Part shown: positions 24,167-33,867 of the stretch, in pieces | Layout: each line of letters starts with the position of its first letter | Numbering within the stretch: position 1 is the first letter of the stretch | Origin: Pseudomonas sp. MYb118 | GTDB taxonomy: Bacteria > Pseudomonadota > Gammaproteobacteria > Pseudomonadales > Pseudomonadaceae | DNA length: 64,000 nucleotides | Direction of reading: 5' to 3' | Assembly (NCBI RefSeq): GCF_040947875.1 | Contig: NZ_JBFRXN010000002.1 | Location: 930,001 to 994,000, forward strand | Position numbers and translations under genes: made by a program | Notes under the pieces: generated by a model | Databases searched by the model: none | What the model was told of the DNA's origin: nothing | The model's input: only the letters and a program-made list of their open reading frames with translations

Positions 24167-25666
24167 TCAGCGGAACGGCGGCTCGTCGAAGCTGCGCAGT
24201 TTGCGCGAGTGCAGCGAGTTGAGCTCGGTGCGCAGCAGGTCCACCGCCTCGATGCCGATCTGCAAGTGCTGGCTGACGGCGCGCTGATAGAACGCGTTGG
24301 CCGAGCCCGGCAGCTTGATTTCGCTGTGCAACGGCTTGTCCGAGACACACAGCAAGGTGCCATACGGCACTCGCAGGCGATAACCCTGGGCGGCGATGGT
24401 GCCGCTTTCCATGTCCACCGCCACGGCGCGGGACAGGTTGATCAACGGTCGCTCCTGGGCCCAGCGCAATTCCCAGTTACGGTCGTCGTAGGTCAGCACG
24501 GTGCCGGTGCGCAGGCGTTTCTTCAGCTCGTCGCCCTTCTCGCCGGTGATGTTGGCGGCCGCCTGTTGCAGGGCCAGTTGCACTTCGGCCAGGGCCGGAA
24601 TCGGAATGTTCGGCGGCACCACCCGGTCGAGAATGCCATCACGGCGCATGTAGGCGTGGGCCAGTACATAGTCGCCAATGGTCTGCGACTGACGCAGGCC
24701 GCCGCAGTGACCGATCATCAGCCAGCAATGCGGACGCAGCACCGCCAGGTGGTCGGTGATGTTCTTCGCGTTGGACGGGCCGACGCCGATGTTCACCAGG
24801 GTCACGCCGTGGCCGTCGCTGGCGATCAGGTGGTAGGCCGGCATCTGGTAGCGGTGCCAGACCACGCCGGCGGCAATCGCCGAGGCTTCACCGTGGTCCA
24901 TGCTCTTTTCAATGATCACGTTGCCCGGCAACACCATGCGCACGAAACGCGGGTCGCTGCGCAGCTGTTCCAGGCCATGCACGATGAACTGGTCGACATA
25001 GCGGTGGTAGTTGGTCAGCAGGATCCACGGCTGCACATGGCGCCAGTCGCTGCCGGTGTAGTGCACCAGGCGGCGCAGGGAGAAATCCACCCGCGCGGCG
25101 TCGAACAGCGCCAGTGGCAGCGGGTCGGTGTTTTCCCAGTCGTACAGGCCATCGGCGATGCCGTCGGTGGCGGCGGACAGGTCGGTGCTGGGGAACACCC
25201 GCGCCAGCACGGCAGCGGTCACGCCGGAGCCGGCCAGCTCATCGCCCTGCTCGACCACGTACGGATAAGGAATGTTCTGCTGGCTGATACCGACTTCCAC
25301 GGTCACGGTGAAGTCGTGCATCAACGGCACCAGCTGTTCCAGCAGGTATTTGCGGAACGCCGCCGGGTGGGTGACGGTGACACTGTAAGTACCCGGCAAC
25401 TGGACTTTGGCGTAGGCCCGCGTGGTCTGTGGGACTTCGCCCTGGCAGTGGTAGGTCAGACGCAGTTCAGGATAACGAAACATCGCACGCTGTTCGGCGT
25501 CCGGCTCGACACGGTCCTTGAGGTAACGCATCAGCGCCTGATTCAGCGCGGTGGTTGCACGATTGTGCAAATACGCAAGCCGATCCACGGCTTGCTCGGC
25601 AGTTTGGACGACAATAAAAGCTTCGGTCACGATCAGCATCCTGTGTTCTGACTTGCAGGCTTTCAT
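24167..25666 (-). CDS. amn: AMP nucleosidase
   Basis: A 499-aa AMP nucleosidase, which cleaves AMP to adenine and ribose 5-phosphate. The N-terminal AMP nucleosidase domain includes TYHCQGEVPQTTRAYAKVQLPG. The phosphorylase-like catalytic domain follows, with LVNIGVGPSNAKNITDH, MIGHCGGLRQSQTIGDYVLAH and AVAVDMESGTIAAQGYR, then LLCVSDKPLHSEIKLPG. The start used is ATG 25666; ATG 25639 (MLIVTEAF) is possible and the true start is not settled. The function is certain. Confidence 0.94.
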   Translation of the reverse strand: MKACKSEHRMLIVTEAFIVVQTAEQAVDRLAYLHNRATTALNQALMRYLKDRVEPDAEQRAMFRYPELRLTYHCQGEVPQTTRAYAKVQLPGTYSVTVTHPAAFRKYLLEQLVPLMHDFTVTVEVGISQQNIPYPYVVEQGDELAGSGVTAAVLARVFPSTDLSAATDGIADGLYDWENTDPLPLALFDAARVDFSLRRLVHYTGSDWRHVQPWILLTNYHRYVDQFIVHGLEQLRSDPRFVRMVLPGNVIIEKSMDHGEASAIAAGVVWHRYQMPAYHLIASDGHGVTLVNIGVGPSNAKNITDHLAVLRPHCWLMIGHCGGLRQSQTIGDYVLAHAYMRRDGILDRVVPPNIPIPALAEVQLALQQAAANITGEKGDELKKRLRTGTVLTYDDRNWELRWAQERPLINLSRAVAVDMESGTIAAQGYRLRVPYGTLLCVSDKPLHSEIKLPGSANAFYQRAVSQHLQIGIEAVDLLRTELNSLHSRKLRSFDEPPFR

Positions 25667-25736
25667 CTTGCCTGCATCGTGGTCCGACGGGAACAGTGGT
25701 GTGTCGGATGTGCCTCATTCCATTCGCCACACAGCC

Positions 25737-25811
25737 CCTGTAGGAGCGAGCTTGCTCGCGATAGCGGTGGATCAGACACACCGCTATCGCGAGCAAGCTC
25801 GCTCCTACAGG
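25737..25811. repeat. REP doublet, loop class GTGTCTG-like
   Basis: Arms CCTGTAGGAGCGAGCTTGCT and AGCAAGCTCGCTCCTACAGG are nearly perfect and extend through ATAGCGGTG...CACCGCTAT, with only the short GATCAGACA centre unpaired. It lies between amn and the AidB-like gene. Confidence 0.94.
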
Positions 25812-25826
25812 GGTTATCTGTGCGGT

Positions 25827-27473
25827 TTAGAGAAGCGGAGTCGCCCGCGCCACGATCGCCTCGACATCCAACCCCCGCGGCAACGCGCCGTACACCCGCC
25901 CCGCGCCGTCCAGGCGACTGGCAATGAACGCGTCGCTCACCGCCGCATTGCCCGCCTCGAGCAACAATTTGGCCTGCAAGCCCAGGGCGATGTCTTCGGT
26001 CAATTGGCGGGCGCGGTACTGAATGTCGCTGGTGTCCTTGAACGCCGCGTGCAGCTGGTTGATATGCGCGGCCAGGCGCTTGTCGCCGTGGCCGTCGCCC
26101 AGCTCGCCGAACAGCACGTCGAGCACGCCCGGCTCCTTCGACAGCGCCCGCAGCACATCCAGGCATTGCACGTTGCCGGAACCTTCCCACGTCGAATTGA
26201 CCGGCGCCTCACGGTACAGGCGCGGCAGGATGCTGTCTTCGACATACCCCGCGCCGCCCATGCACTCGGCGGCTTCGTTGATCATGGCCGGCGCCCGCTT
26301 GCAGATCCAGTACTTGCCCACGGCGGTCACCAGGCGGGCGAATTTCGCCTCGTGACGGTCATCCAGGTGGTCCAGCGCCTTGCCCATGCGCAGGCTCAAG
26401 GCCAGGGCCGCTTCGCTTTCCAGCGCCAGGTCGGCGAGCACGTTCTGCATCAGCGGCTGCTCGCTCAGGGGCTTGCCGCCCACGCGGCGGTGAGCGCAAT
26501 GATGGCTGGCCTGGGTCAGTGCCTGGCGCATCAACGAACTGGAACCGACCATGCAATCGAAGCGGGTCATGGCGACCATTTCGATGATGGTCGGCACGCC
26601 GCGCCCTTCCTCGCCGACCATCCACGCCAGCGCACCGCGAAACTCGACTTCGCTGGAAGCGTTGGAGCAGTTGCCGAGCTTGTTCTTCAAACGCTGGATG
26701 TAGAACTGGTTACGGGTGTCATCCGGCCGGTGGCGCGGCAGCAGGAAACAGGTCAGGCCCTTGTCGGTCTGGGCCAGGGTCAGGAAGGCATCGCACATCG
26801 GCGCCGAACAGAACCATTTGTGACCCACCAGCTCGTAGGCCTGGCCCGGACCACTGGCGCCCACCGGATAGGCCTTGGTGGTGTTGGCCCGCACGTCGGT
26901 GCCGCCCTGCTTCTCGGTCATGGCCATACCGATGGTCACGCCCGCCTTGTGCGCCATGCCGACGTTGCGCGGGTCGTATTCGGTGGCGAGGATTTTCGGC
27001 AGCCACTGCTCGGCCAGTTCCGGTTGCAGCTGCAAGGCCGGCACACTGGCGAAGGTCATGGTCAGCGGGCAACCGCTGCCGGCTTCGGCCTGGCTGTGCA
27101 GATAGGTCATGGAGGCACGGGCGACATGCGCACCGGATTGCGGGTGTGCCCACGGCAAGGAGGTCAGGCCATGCTCGACCGCCGTGCGCATCAGCTCGTG
27201 GTAGGCCGGGTGAAACTCCACCAGGTCGATGCGATGACCGTAACGATCATGACTGGCGAACACCGGCTTGTTCTGGTTGGCCAGAAAACCCGCCGCCATC
27301 AGGGGCCCGCCGGCCAGGGCACCGTAGGCGTCAATCCGCGATTCGGCCCAACCGGCCCCGAAACGCCGCGACCACTCCTGCAAAGGCAGGTCGATGCGGT
27401 ACAGGTTGGTACCGTCCAGCGACGGTGGCTGGTTGGTGACTTCGTGGGTTTCGGCGAACTGATGCAGGTTCAT
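25827..27473 (-). CDS. Acyl-CoA dehydrogenase, AidB-like
   Basis: A 548-aa flavoprotein of the acyl-CoA dehydrogenase superfamily with the long AidB layout. Motifs are NQPPSLDGTNLYRIDLPLQEW at the start, MTEKQGGTDVRANTTKA (FAD and substrate loop), and ECMGGAGYVEDSILPRLYREA with the catalytic-region pattern, followed by a C-terminal helical domain. AidB in E. coli belongs to the alkylation response and binds DNA, but no Ada-type box is visible here. Its closest role could equally be an isovaleryl-type dehydrogenase. An operon is not clear. Confidence 0.88.
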   Translation of the reverse strand: MNLHQFAETHEVTNQPPSLDGTNLYRIDLPLQEWSRRFGAGWAESRIDAYGALAGGPLMAAGFLANQNKPVFASHDRYGHRIDLVEFHPAYHELMRTAVEHGLTSLPWAHPQSGAHVARASMTYLHSQAEAGSGCPLTMTFASVPALQLQPELAEQWLPKILATEYDPRNVGMAHKAGVTIGMAMTEKQGGTDVRANTTKAYPVGASGPGQAYELVGHKWFCSAPMCDAFLTLAQTDKGLTCFLLPRHRPDDTRNQFYIQRLKNKLGNCSNASSEVEFRGALAWMVGEEGRGVPTIIEMVAMTRFDCMVGSSSLMRQALTQASHHCAHRRVGGKPLSEQPLMQNVLADLALESEAALALSLRMGKALDHLDDRHEAKFARLVTAVGKYWICKRAPAMINEAAECMGGAGYVEDSILPRLYREAPVNSTWEGSGNVQCLDVLRALSKEPGVLDVLFGELGDGHGDKRLAAHINQLHAAFKDTSDIQYRARQLTEDIALGLQAKLLLEAGNAAVSDAFIASRLDGAGRVYGALPRGLDVEAIVARATPLL

Positions 27474-27546
27474 GACGGGGCTCCTTGGGTCAGCCAGGGG
27501 GTTCAGTTAAGCACCGCCCCGAGGCCGAACAAAGTGGCATATCCGC

Positions 27547-29928
27547 CTAACTGTCGGCGCTTTCGCCCTGCTGTGGACAAAGCACCCGTCGATACAGGGC
27601 CGCCTGCAAGTCTTCGAACTTCACCGGTTTGCTCAGGTAGTCGATCAGATCGCCACTCAGGCAACGCTCGCGGTCGACGCTCTGCGCGATCATGAAGACC
27701 GGCACCTGCTCGCAGCCTTGCAGCGAGCGGATCTGGCAGCACAGCGACACGCCATTCATCTGCGGCAACTCGCTGTCGAGCAGTACCGCGTCGAAGGTTT
27801 CACGTTGCAGGAAATCCAGCGCCGCGACGCCATCGTCGGCCGTGCGTACGCGGAAGCCGAGCTTGAGCAACATGCCGCGCAGCAGCAACTGGTTGATGTC
27901 GTTGTCATCCACCAACAGCACGGTGCAGTCCTGAGGCAGGCGCAGGCACGCCAGGTCCCGTGCCATCGGCGTAGCCGCGCGTTCTGTCACCGGCAGGTCG
28001 AATTCGACATCGAGCTGGAAGCGGCTGCCGTGACCGGGCTCGGAGCGGTGGGTCAGCTGCCCGCCGAGCAACTCGACCAGTTGTCGGCAGATCGCCAGGC
28101 CGACACCCAGGCCGCCATATTCACGGGTCATTGAACCATCGAGCTGGAAGAAGCGCTGGTACAACGTCGCCTCGCCCAGGTCAGTGAAGCCGATCCCGGT
28201 GTCGATCACCGCGAAGCTCAACGCCAGGCGGCCCGACGCCAGGGGCTTGCCGGTGACTCGCAACGCCACGCCGCCCACCCGGGTGAACTTGATCGCGTTG
28301 TCCAGCAGGCATTCCAGGCACTGCGCCAGTTTGCTGCTGTCGCCGTGCACCCGGTCGGGCACGCCCGGTGCGATATCGACCTTCAAATCCAGCGACTTGC
28401 CCGAAGCATTGCCTTCGAACTGCACACGCAGGGCGTCGATCACGCTGCGCAAGCTGAAGACCGAAGGGTTGGCCTTGAGCTTGCCGGCCTGCAATTCGGT
28501 GAGGGTGAGAATGCCGTTGACCATGCGCATCATGTCCCGCGCCGACCCCGCGGCGGTCTGCTGGTACTGCTCCAGCTCAGGGTCCATCTCCACGGTCTGC
28601 ATCAGCTCCAGCGAGCCGATTACGCCGTTCATCGGCGTACGCAATTCATGGGTCAGGGTGGCGAGGAATTCATCCTTGAGCTTGTTGCCATGCGCCAGTT
28701 GCTGGTTGAGCACTTCGAGTTTCTGCCCGGCATCGAGCAAGGTCTGCGCCTGCTGTTCGCGCATGGCATTGATGCGGTCGGCCAGCGCCAGCGACAACAG
28801 CGCCACTTCGATGGCCGAGCCGATCTGGCTGGAGTACATGGTCAGGAATACGTTCGGCAGGTAACCCAGCACCATCAGCGTGTTGACAATGCCGCCGAGC
28901 AGGAACGCCGACCAGGCGATGATGAAGTAGCGCGCCACCCGCAGGCCGCGCCACCAGGCGAAGATCCCTGCACCGAAAATCACCACGGTGAACGTCAACG
29001 CCAGCGCCGTCGCCAGGCGCAGGGCCAGGGCGTAACTGGTCATCAGTGACAAGCCGACCACCAGCGCACCGAAGCCGATCAACGCCAGCAACAGGCGATC
29101 GAGCCAGCGATTGATGTTGGCCGTTTGCAGGAAGCTGCGAGCGAACTGGCTGCCGAACAACCCGGCGCAACCAATGAAAAACGGCGTGGCGGCGTTGGCC
29201 CACCAGGGGTCGTTCGGCCAGAAATACTGGACCGCCGCACCGTTTACCGACAACTGATACATGCCGAAGGAGGCAATGTAGAAGATGTAATAGAGGTAGC
29301 TGGTGTCCCGCACGCTGAGGTAGATGAACAGGTTGTAGACCAGCATGCCCAGCAACACGCCGTAGATCAGGCCCAGCACGTAGAGTCGAACCGGCTGCTC
29401 CTCGAGAAATGCCGTGCTCGACCACAAGGTCACCGGCGCCTGGATCGAGCCCTCGCTTTGCAGGCGCAGGTACAGGGTTTGCGCTTGATCGGCGGTGAAG
29501 TTCACGTCGAACAAATAGTTGTTCTGGCGAATTTCGCGGCTGGCGAACGGCAGGGCATCGCCGGTCTGGCGCACCAGGCGATAGCTACCGGCAGCGTCTG
29601 GCGAATACAGGTCAAGTCGATCGAGGGGCGGGTACGCCAGTTCCAGCAACCAGGTGCGCTGGGCGGCCGGGTTGGTCGGGCGGTAGTGCAGGTCGATTTT
29701 CAGCCAGAACACCGAGCGTGAGTAGCCCGCGTTGAGCGTGTCCTTGTGGTGGGGCTTGAAGTGTCCGGCCGCCGCTTGCGCACGGACGTCGTCGATGGTC
29801 GCCTGGCCACCTGCGTCTTCGAATACTTGCAGGGACTGGCCCAGGGGCAGGCTCTGAGTGAACTCATCGAACTCGACTGCGCTGGCCATCAGGGGCAAGC
29901 AGAACAGCAACATCAGCAAATAGCGCAT
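27547..29928 (-). CDS. ladS: Hybrid sensor kinase LadS (7TMR-DISM)
   Basis: A 793-aa hybrid kinase. A signal peptide of about 17 residues is followed by a periplasmic 7TMR-DISMED2 domain (to about 165), seven membrane helices (about 180-390), a HisKA domain with LTHELRTPMNG (His 427), an ATPase domain with DNAIKFT, DTGIGF and GLGVGLAICRQL, and a receiver domain with LLVDDNDINQ and LLDSELPQMNG (Asp 718). In P. aeruginosa LadS works through GacS and GacA to raise small RNAs and biofilm genes. Its place next to thiD matches my memory of PA3974. Presence of the phosphotransfer partner is not tested here. Confidence 0.93.
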   Translation of the reverse strand: MRYLLMLLFCLPLMASAVEFDEFTQSLPLGQSLQVFEDAGGQATIDDVRAQAAAGHFKPHHKDTLNAGYSRSVFWLKIDLHYRPTNPAAQRTWLLELAYPPLDRLDLYSPDAAGSYRLVRQTGDALPFASREIRQNNYLFDVNFTADQAQTLYLRLQSEGSIQAPVTLWSSTAFLEEQPVRLYVLGLIYGVLLGMLVYNLFIYLSVRDTSYLYYIFYIASFGMYQLSVNGAAVQYFWPNDPWWANAATPFFIGCAGLFGSQFARSFLQTANINRWLDRLLLALIGFGALVVGLSLMTSYALALRLATALALTFTVVIFGAGIFAWWRGLRVARYFIIAWSAFLLGGIVNTLMVLGYLPNVFLTMYSSQIGSAIEVALLSLALADRINAMREQQAQTLLDAGQKLEVLNQQLAHGNKLKDEFLATLTHELRTPMNGVIGSLELMQTVEMDPELEQYQQTAAGSARDMMRMVNGILTLTELQAGKLKANPSVFSLRSVIDALRVQFEGNASGKSLDLKVDIAPGVPDRVHGDSSKLAQCLECLLDNAIKFTRVGGVALRVTGKPLASGRLALSFAVIDTGIGFTDLGEATLYQRFFQLDGSMTREYGGLGVGLAICRQLVELLGGQLTHRSEPGHGSRFQLDVEFDLPVTERAATPMARDLACLRLPQDCTVLLVDDNDINQLLLRGMLLKLGFRVRTADDGVAALDFLQRETFDAVLLDSELPQMNGVSLCCQIRSLQGCEQVPVFMIAQSVDRERCLSGDLIDYLSKPVKFEDLQAALYRRVLCPQQGESADS

Positions 29929-30039
29929 TGAAGCCCCAGCGTGGCCTGTCCGGTTAAATTCTCAAAAAGCCCCTCATTCCCTTTGAGCAGACGTAAAACC
30001 GGCATTACCTGTTATTGGTTTGGATCCACTCTAGCATAG

Positions 30040-30066
30040 CCATTGATGGCCATTGAACACCATTGA
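30040..30066. promoter_or_regulatory. Three CCATTGA direct repeats at a 10-bp period
   Basis: CCATTGA occurs at 30040, 30050 and 30060, exactly one helical turn apart. The 307-bp gap between divergent ladS and thiD (29929-30235) has no gene and no recognisable TPP riboswitch, so this is its most distinct signal. It may be an operator for ladS or thiD. Confidence 0.5.
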
Positions 30067-30235
30067 AATATTTTCTGAAAAGGCTCTAGTACGGTCGTTC
30101 CAGCGGTGCAAAGGTGGTCAAAACTGCGTGACCGGTCAACTCGCCGCGGGGCATCGACCGCCGGGCGAATTCCTGTCGCCGCCGCAGACGTCGCTTTCAT
30201 GACTCGCTGGGCGACTGGTGGTAAGCTCGCGCACC

Positions 30236-31033
30236 ATGAATATCTACAGCTCTCGCCCCGTTGTCCTCTGTCTCTCCGGCCATGATCCCAGTGGTGGCGC
30301 CGGCTTGCAGGCAGATATCGAAGCCCTGCTCGCGCAGGGCTGTCATGCGGCCCCGGCCGTCACCGCCCTGACCGTGCAGGACACGGTCAACGTCACGGAC
30401 TTCCGCGTCCTCGACCGTGAGTGGGTACTGGCCCAGGCCAATGCCGTGCTCAACGATTCCGAAGTCGCAGCGGTCAAGCTGGGCATGCTCGGTTCCCTGG
30501 AAATGGTCGACACCGTCGTCGAACTGCTCCAGGCGCACCCGCACCTGCCGATGGTCTGTGACCCGGTGCTGCGCGCCGGTGGCGGCGGACGCCTGGGCAA
30601 GGATGAAGTCGGCTACGCCATGCGCGAACGCCTGCTGCCCCTGTCGATCATCGCCACGCCCAACCTCCCGGAAGCGCGCATCCTCGCCGAACTGCCCGAA
30701 GGCACGGCGGACGAGTGCGCGGAAAAACTCCTGCCGTTCGTCAAACACCTGCTGATCACCGGCGGGCATGGCGAAGAGAGCGAAATCCACAACCGCCTGT
30801 ACAGCCGCGACGGCCTGCGCGAAACCTTCATCTGCCAGCGTCTGCCCGGCAGTTATCACGGCTCGGGCTGCACCCTGGCCAGCGCCCTCGCCGGCCGTCT
30901 GGCCCAGGGCGAAAACCTCGCCAGCGCGGTACAGACTGCACTTAACTACACGTGGCGCACCCTGCGCGATGCCGAACGACTGGGTAAAGGCCAGTTCGTC
31001 CCGCGTCGCCTGCCGCTGGATTTCTGTTCGTAA
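30236..31033 (+). CDS. thiD: Hydroxymethylpyrimidine/phosphomethylpyrimidine kinase ThiD
   Basis: A 265-aa ThiD. It has the ribokinase-like start VVLCLSGHDPSGGAGLQADIEA, the anion-hole region VCDPVLRAGGGG, PNLPEARIL and the catalytic GSYHGSGCTLASALAG with the base Asp replaced in the family by the GSGC(T) region. ThiD phosphorylates HMP and HMP-P to HMP-PP for ThiE. The ATG at 30236 fits the family; an upstream start adds 6 residues without homology. thiE follows after 18 bp, so the two work in thiamine phosphate synthesis together. Confidence 0.94.
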   Translation: MNIYSSRPVVLCLSGHDPSGGAGLQADIEALLAQGCHAAPAVTALTVQDTVNVTDFRVLDREWVLAQANAVLNDSEVAAVKLGMLGSLEMVDTVVELLQAHPHLPMVCDPVLRAGGGGRLGKDEVGYAMRERLLPLSIIATPNLPEARILAELPEGTADECAEKLLPFVKHLLITGGHGEESEIHNRLYSRDGLRETFICQRLPGSYHGSGCTLASALAGRLAQGENLASAVQTALNYTWRTLRDAERLGKGQFVPRRLPLDFCS

Positions 31034-31051
31034 CACCATGGGGCTTGCTTG

Positions 31052-31675
31052 ATGAAACTACGCGGCCTTTACGCCATTACCGACAGCCAGTTGCTGGCGG
31101 GTAAATTCCTCTCGTACGTGGAAGCAGCGCTGGAGGGTGGCGTCACCCTGCTGCAATATCGCGACAAGAGTGACGACCAGGCCCGCCGGCTGCGGGAGGC
31201 CGAAGCGCTGAGGGACTTGTGCGAGCGCTACAAGACCCAACTGATCATCAACGACGACGCCGAGTTGGCCGCGCGCCTGAACGTGGGCGTGCACCTGGGC
31301 CAGACCGACGGCCCGCTGTCGCCGACCCGCGCCCTGCTCGGCCCCAAGGCGATCATCGGTTCGACCTGCCACGCGCAGATCGAACTCGCCGAACAGGCGG
31401 CCAGGGAGGGTGCCAGCTATGTCGCCTTCGGCCGCTTCTTCAACTCCAGTACCAAGCCCGGTGCGCCGAGTTGCAGCCTCGAACTGCTCGACCAGGCCCG
31501 CAACCGGTTGCACCTGCCGATCTGCGCGATCGGCGGCATCACACTCGACAACGCCGCGCCGCTGGTGGCCCACGGGGTCGACCTGCTGGCGGTGGTGCAC
31601 GGCCTGTTTGGCGCCGAAAACACCGCTGAGGTGACCCGCCGCGCCCGCGCCTTCAACGAATTACTGAAAGTCTGA
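31052..31675 (+). CDS. thiE: Thiamine-phosphate synthase ThiE
   Basis: A 207-aa TIM-barrel enzyme that joins HMP-PP and thiazole phosphate. Motifs are [71 protein letters not shown] and [13 protein letters not shown] 31052 is preferred to the TTG just before it. It sits in the thiD-thiE-hemL cluster. Confidence 0.95.
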   Translation: MKLRGLYAITDSQLLAGKFLSYVEAALEGGVTLLQYRDKSDDQARRLREAEALRDLCERYKTQLIINDDAELAARLNVGVHLGQTDGPLSPTRALLGPKAIIGSTCHAQIELAEQAAREGASYVAFGRFFNSSTKPGAPSCSLELLDQARNRLHLPICAIGGITLDNAAPLVAHGVDLLAVVHGLFGAENTAEVTRRARAFNELLKV

Positions 31676-31691
31676 TAGTGAGAGTCCGACC

Positions 31692-32975
31692 ATGTCTCGT
31701 TCCGAAACACTGTTTGCCAATGCCCAGAAACACATTCCCGGTGGCGTGAACTCGCCGGTCCGCGCGTTCAAGAGCGTGGGCGGCACACCGCTGTTCTTCA
31801 AACACGCGGAAGGCGCCTACGTCACCGACGAAGACGACAAGCGTTATGTCGACTACGTTGGCTCCTGGGGCCCGATGATCCTCGGCCACAGCCATCCGGA
31901 CGTGCTGGACGCGGTGCGCAAGCAACTGGAGCACGGCCTGTCCTACGGCGCCCCGACCGCGATGGAAACCGAGATGGCGGACCTGGTCTGCTCGATCGTG
32001 CCGTCGATGGAAATGGTGCGCATGGTCAGCTCCGGCACCGAAGCGACCATGAGCGCGATTCGCCTGGCCCGTGGCTTCACCGGTCGCGACAGCATCATCA
32101 AGTTCGAAGGCTGCTACCACGGTCACTCCGACAGCCTGCTGGTCAAGGCCGGCTCCGGCCTGCTGACCCAGGGCGTGCCAAGCTCGGCCGGCGTGCCAGC
32201 ATCATTCGCCAAACACACCCTGACCCTGCCGTTCAACGACATCGACGCCGTGGAAACCATGCTCGCCGAAGTCGGCCAGGACGTGGCGTGCATCATCGTC
32301 GAGCCGGTGGCCGGCAACATGAACTGCGTGCCGCCGGCACCGGGTTTCCTCGAAGGCCTGCGCAGCCTGTGCGACAAGCACGGCGTGGTGCTGATCTTCG
32401 ACGAAGTGATGACCGGTTTCCGTGTCGCCCTCGGCGGCGCCCAGGCGCACTACGGCGTCACCCCGGACCTGAGCACCTTCGGCAAGATCATCGGTGGTGG
32501 CATGCCGGTCGGCTGCTTCGGCGGCAAGCGCGAAATCATGTCGCACATCGCGCCACTGGGCCCGGTCTACCAGGCCGGCACCCTGTCGGGTAACCCGCTG
32601 GCGATGGCCGCTGGCCTGACCACCCTGCGCCTGATCAGCCGCCCAGGCTTCCATGACGAACTGAGCGACTACACCAGCCGCCTGCTCGATGGCCTGCAAC
32701 AACGTGCCGATGCCGCCGGCATTCCGTTCGTGACCACCCAGGCCGGTGGCATGTTCGGCCTGTACTTCAGCGGTGCCGATGACATCGTGACCTTCGATGA
32801 CGTGATGGCCAGCGATGCCAACCTGTTCAAGCGCTTCTTCCACCTGATGCTCGAAGGTGGCGTGTACCTGGCGCCGAGCGCGTTCGAAGCCGGCTTCACC
32901 TCGATCGCCCACGGCGAAGCCGAGCTGAAACTGACGCTGGATGCCGCCGAGCGCGCCTTCGCAGCCCTGAAGTAA
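31692..32975 (+). CDS. hemL: Glutamate-1-semialdehyde 2,1-aminomutase HemL
   Basis: A 427-aa PLP aminomutase that converts glutamate-1-semialdehyde into 5-aminolevulinate, the precursor of heme. Motifs: [64 protein letters not shown] and [20 protein letters not shown] with the PLP lysine. GAGAG lies upstream of the ATG. It is 16 bp after thiE, so it is probably co-transcribed with the thiamine genes. Confidence 0.96.
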   Translation: MSRSETLFANAQKHIPGGVNSPVRAFKSVGGTPLFFKHAEGAYVTDEDDKRYVDYVGSWGPMILGHSHPDVLDAVRKQLEHGLSYGAPTAMETEMADLVCSIVPSMEMVRMVSSGTEATMSAIRLARGFTGRDSIIKFEGCYHGHSDSLLVKAGSGLLTQGVPSSAGVPASFAKHTLTLPFNDIDAVETMLAEVGQDVACIIVEPVAGNMNCVPPAPGFLEGLRSLCDKHGVVLIFDEVMTGFRVALGGAQAHYGVTPDLSTFGKIIGGGMPVGCFGGKREIMSHIAPLGPVYQAGTLSGNPLAMAAGLTTLRLISRPGFHDELSDYTSRLLDGLQQRADAAGIPFVTTQAGGMFGLYFSGADDIVTFDDVMASDANLFKRFFHLMLEGGVYLAPSAFEAGFTSIAHGEAELKLTLDAAERAFAALK

Positions 32976-32985
32976 GCGCACTGCC

Positions 32986-33013
32986 GCTGACGTTGGCGAT
33001 TGCCAGCGTCAGC
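32986..33013 (+). terminator. Strong hairpin after hemL
   Basis: GCTGACGTTGGC, loop GATT, GCCAGCGTCAGC: 12 bp with one G-U pair, 10 nt after the hemL stop. The tail is TTCCACC, so termination may be weak or Rho-aided. Confidence 0.6.
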
Positions 33014-33112
33014 TTCCACCTACACTCGCGCGTATTTTCCTACCGATCTGCCGATAATCCCCCGTCAACCGGGCGATATATTCCCCGCGCAGCAGAAAAA
33101 CGAGTAAAGACT

Positions 33113-33142
33113 TTGTAAGGTTGGCCCTGCTTATTTCATAAT
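33113..33142 (+). promoter_or_regulatory. Candidate sigma70 promoter of the Sel1-like gene
   Basis: TTGTAA (33113) and CATAAT (33137) are 18 nt apart. The ATG of the next gene is 60 nt downstream. The gap from hemL to this gene (226 bp) holds this and the hairpin and nothing else I recognise. Confidence 0.5.
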
Positions 33143-33201
33143 GCGCGCTTATTGGATCCCCTCGACGGGTCCGCGTGCCCTTCAGAGGTAAGTCGATTCC
33201 C

Positions 33202-33756
33202 ATGAACCGCACCGGCCGCATCCTTGCACTGGGCTGCCTGTTGCTCCTTCAACCGCTGCTCGCGTTCGCACAAGCAGGCGGTAACTCGTTGTTGATCCCA
33301 GCGATGGGTCGCTGCACCCTCAATACCCAGCCGCAAGACCTGGAACAGGCACTCGCTGCCTGCCAGAAAGCGTCGGATGAAGGGGATGCGCAGGCGCAAT
33401 ACGAGTTGGGTGAGTTCTACTACGACGGCAAAAACACCTCACGCGATCTCAACAAGGCCCTGAGCTATTTCGAAAAGGCCTCCCTGCAAGGCCACGCCCA
33501 GGCGCAATTCAAACTCGGCACCATGTTCTTCCACGGCGAAGGCGTACAAGCCAATAACGTCCAGGCCTACATCGTGCTGAAAATGGCCGCGGTCAACGGC
33601 GCTGAAGACGCGCTGGACACCGCCGACGAAGTCTCCGAGAAGATGCCCCGCGAAGAGCTGGAAGTCGCCACCCAGGTGCTGGGGCAGATCTTCCGCAAAT
33701 ACCTGATGGAATTGCAGAGCGCGGATGGGCGCACGCCGTTTGCGCCGTTGCCCTGA
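33202..33756 (+). CDS. Secreted Sel1-like (TPR-type) repeat protein
   Basis: A 184-aa protein. A signal peptide ends near LLAFAQA. Two or three Sel1-type repeats follow: GDAQAQYELGEFYYDG and GHAQAQFKLGTMFFHGEG, the usual A-x-x-x-L-G-x-x-Y/F-x-x-G rhythm. These form alpha-solenoids for protein contacts in the periplasm. ATG 33202 follows an AGAGG. The partner is unknown. It is followed by a REP element. Confidence 0.85.
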   Translation: MNRTGRILALGCLLLLQPLLAFAQAGGNSLLIPAMGRCTLNTQPQDLEQALAACQKASDEGDAQAQYELGEFYYDGKNTSRDLNKALSYFEKASLQGHAQAQFKLGTMFFHGEGVQANNVQAYIVLKMAAVNGAEDALDTADEVSEKMPREELEVATQVLGQIFRKYLMELQSADGRTPFAPLP

Positions 33757-33780
33757 TTTTTTTGCCGGTCTTGCCGGCGC

Positions 33781-33846
33781 CATCGCGAGCAAGCTCGCTC
33801 CTACAGAGATCCACTTCCTTCTGTAGGAGCGAGCTTGCTCGCGATG
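33781..33846. repeat. REP doublet, outward arm order
   Basis: CATCGCGAGCAAGCTCGCTC, a 13-nt spacer, then CTGTAGGAGCGAGCTTGC and CGCGATG. It lies between the convergent Sel1-like gene and DUF1820 gene and may act as a shared 3' hairpin. Confidence 0.92.
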
Positions 33847-33867
33847 GGCGCGACTCGGTCTTAAGCC

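Noticed and set aside
29929..30235. TPP riboswitch ahead of thiD
   Set aside because: The conserved CTGAGA and ACCTGATCTGG-like parts are not seen.
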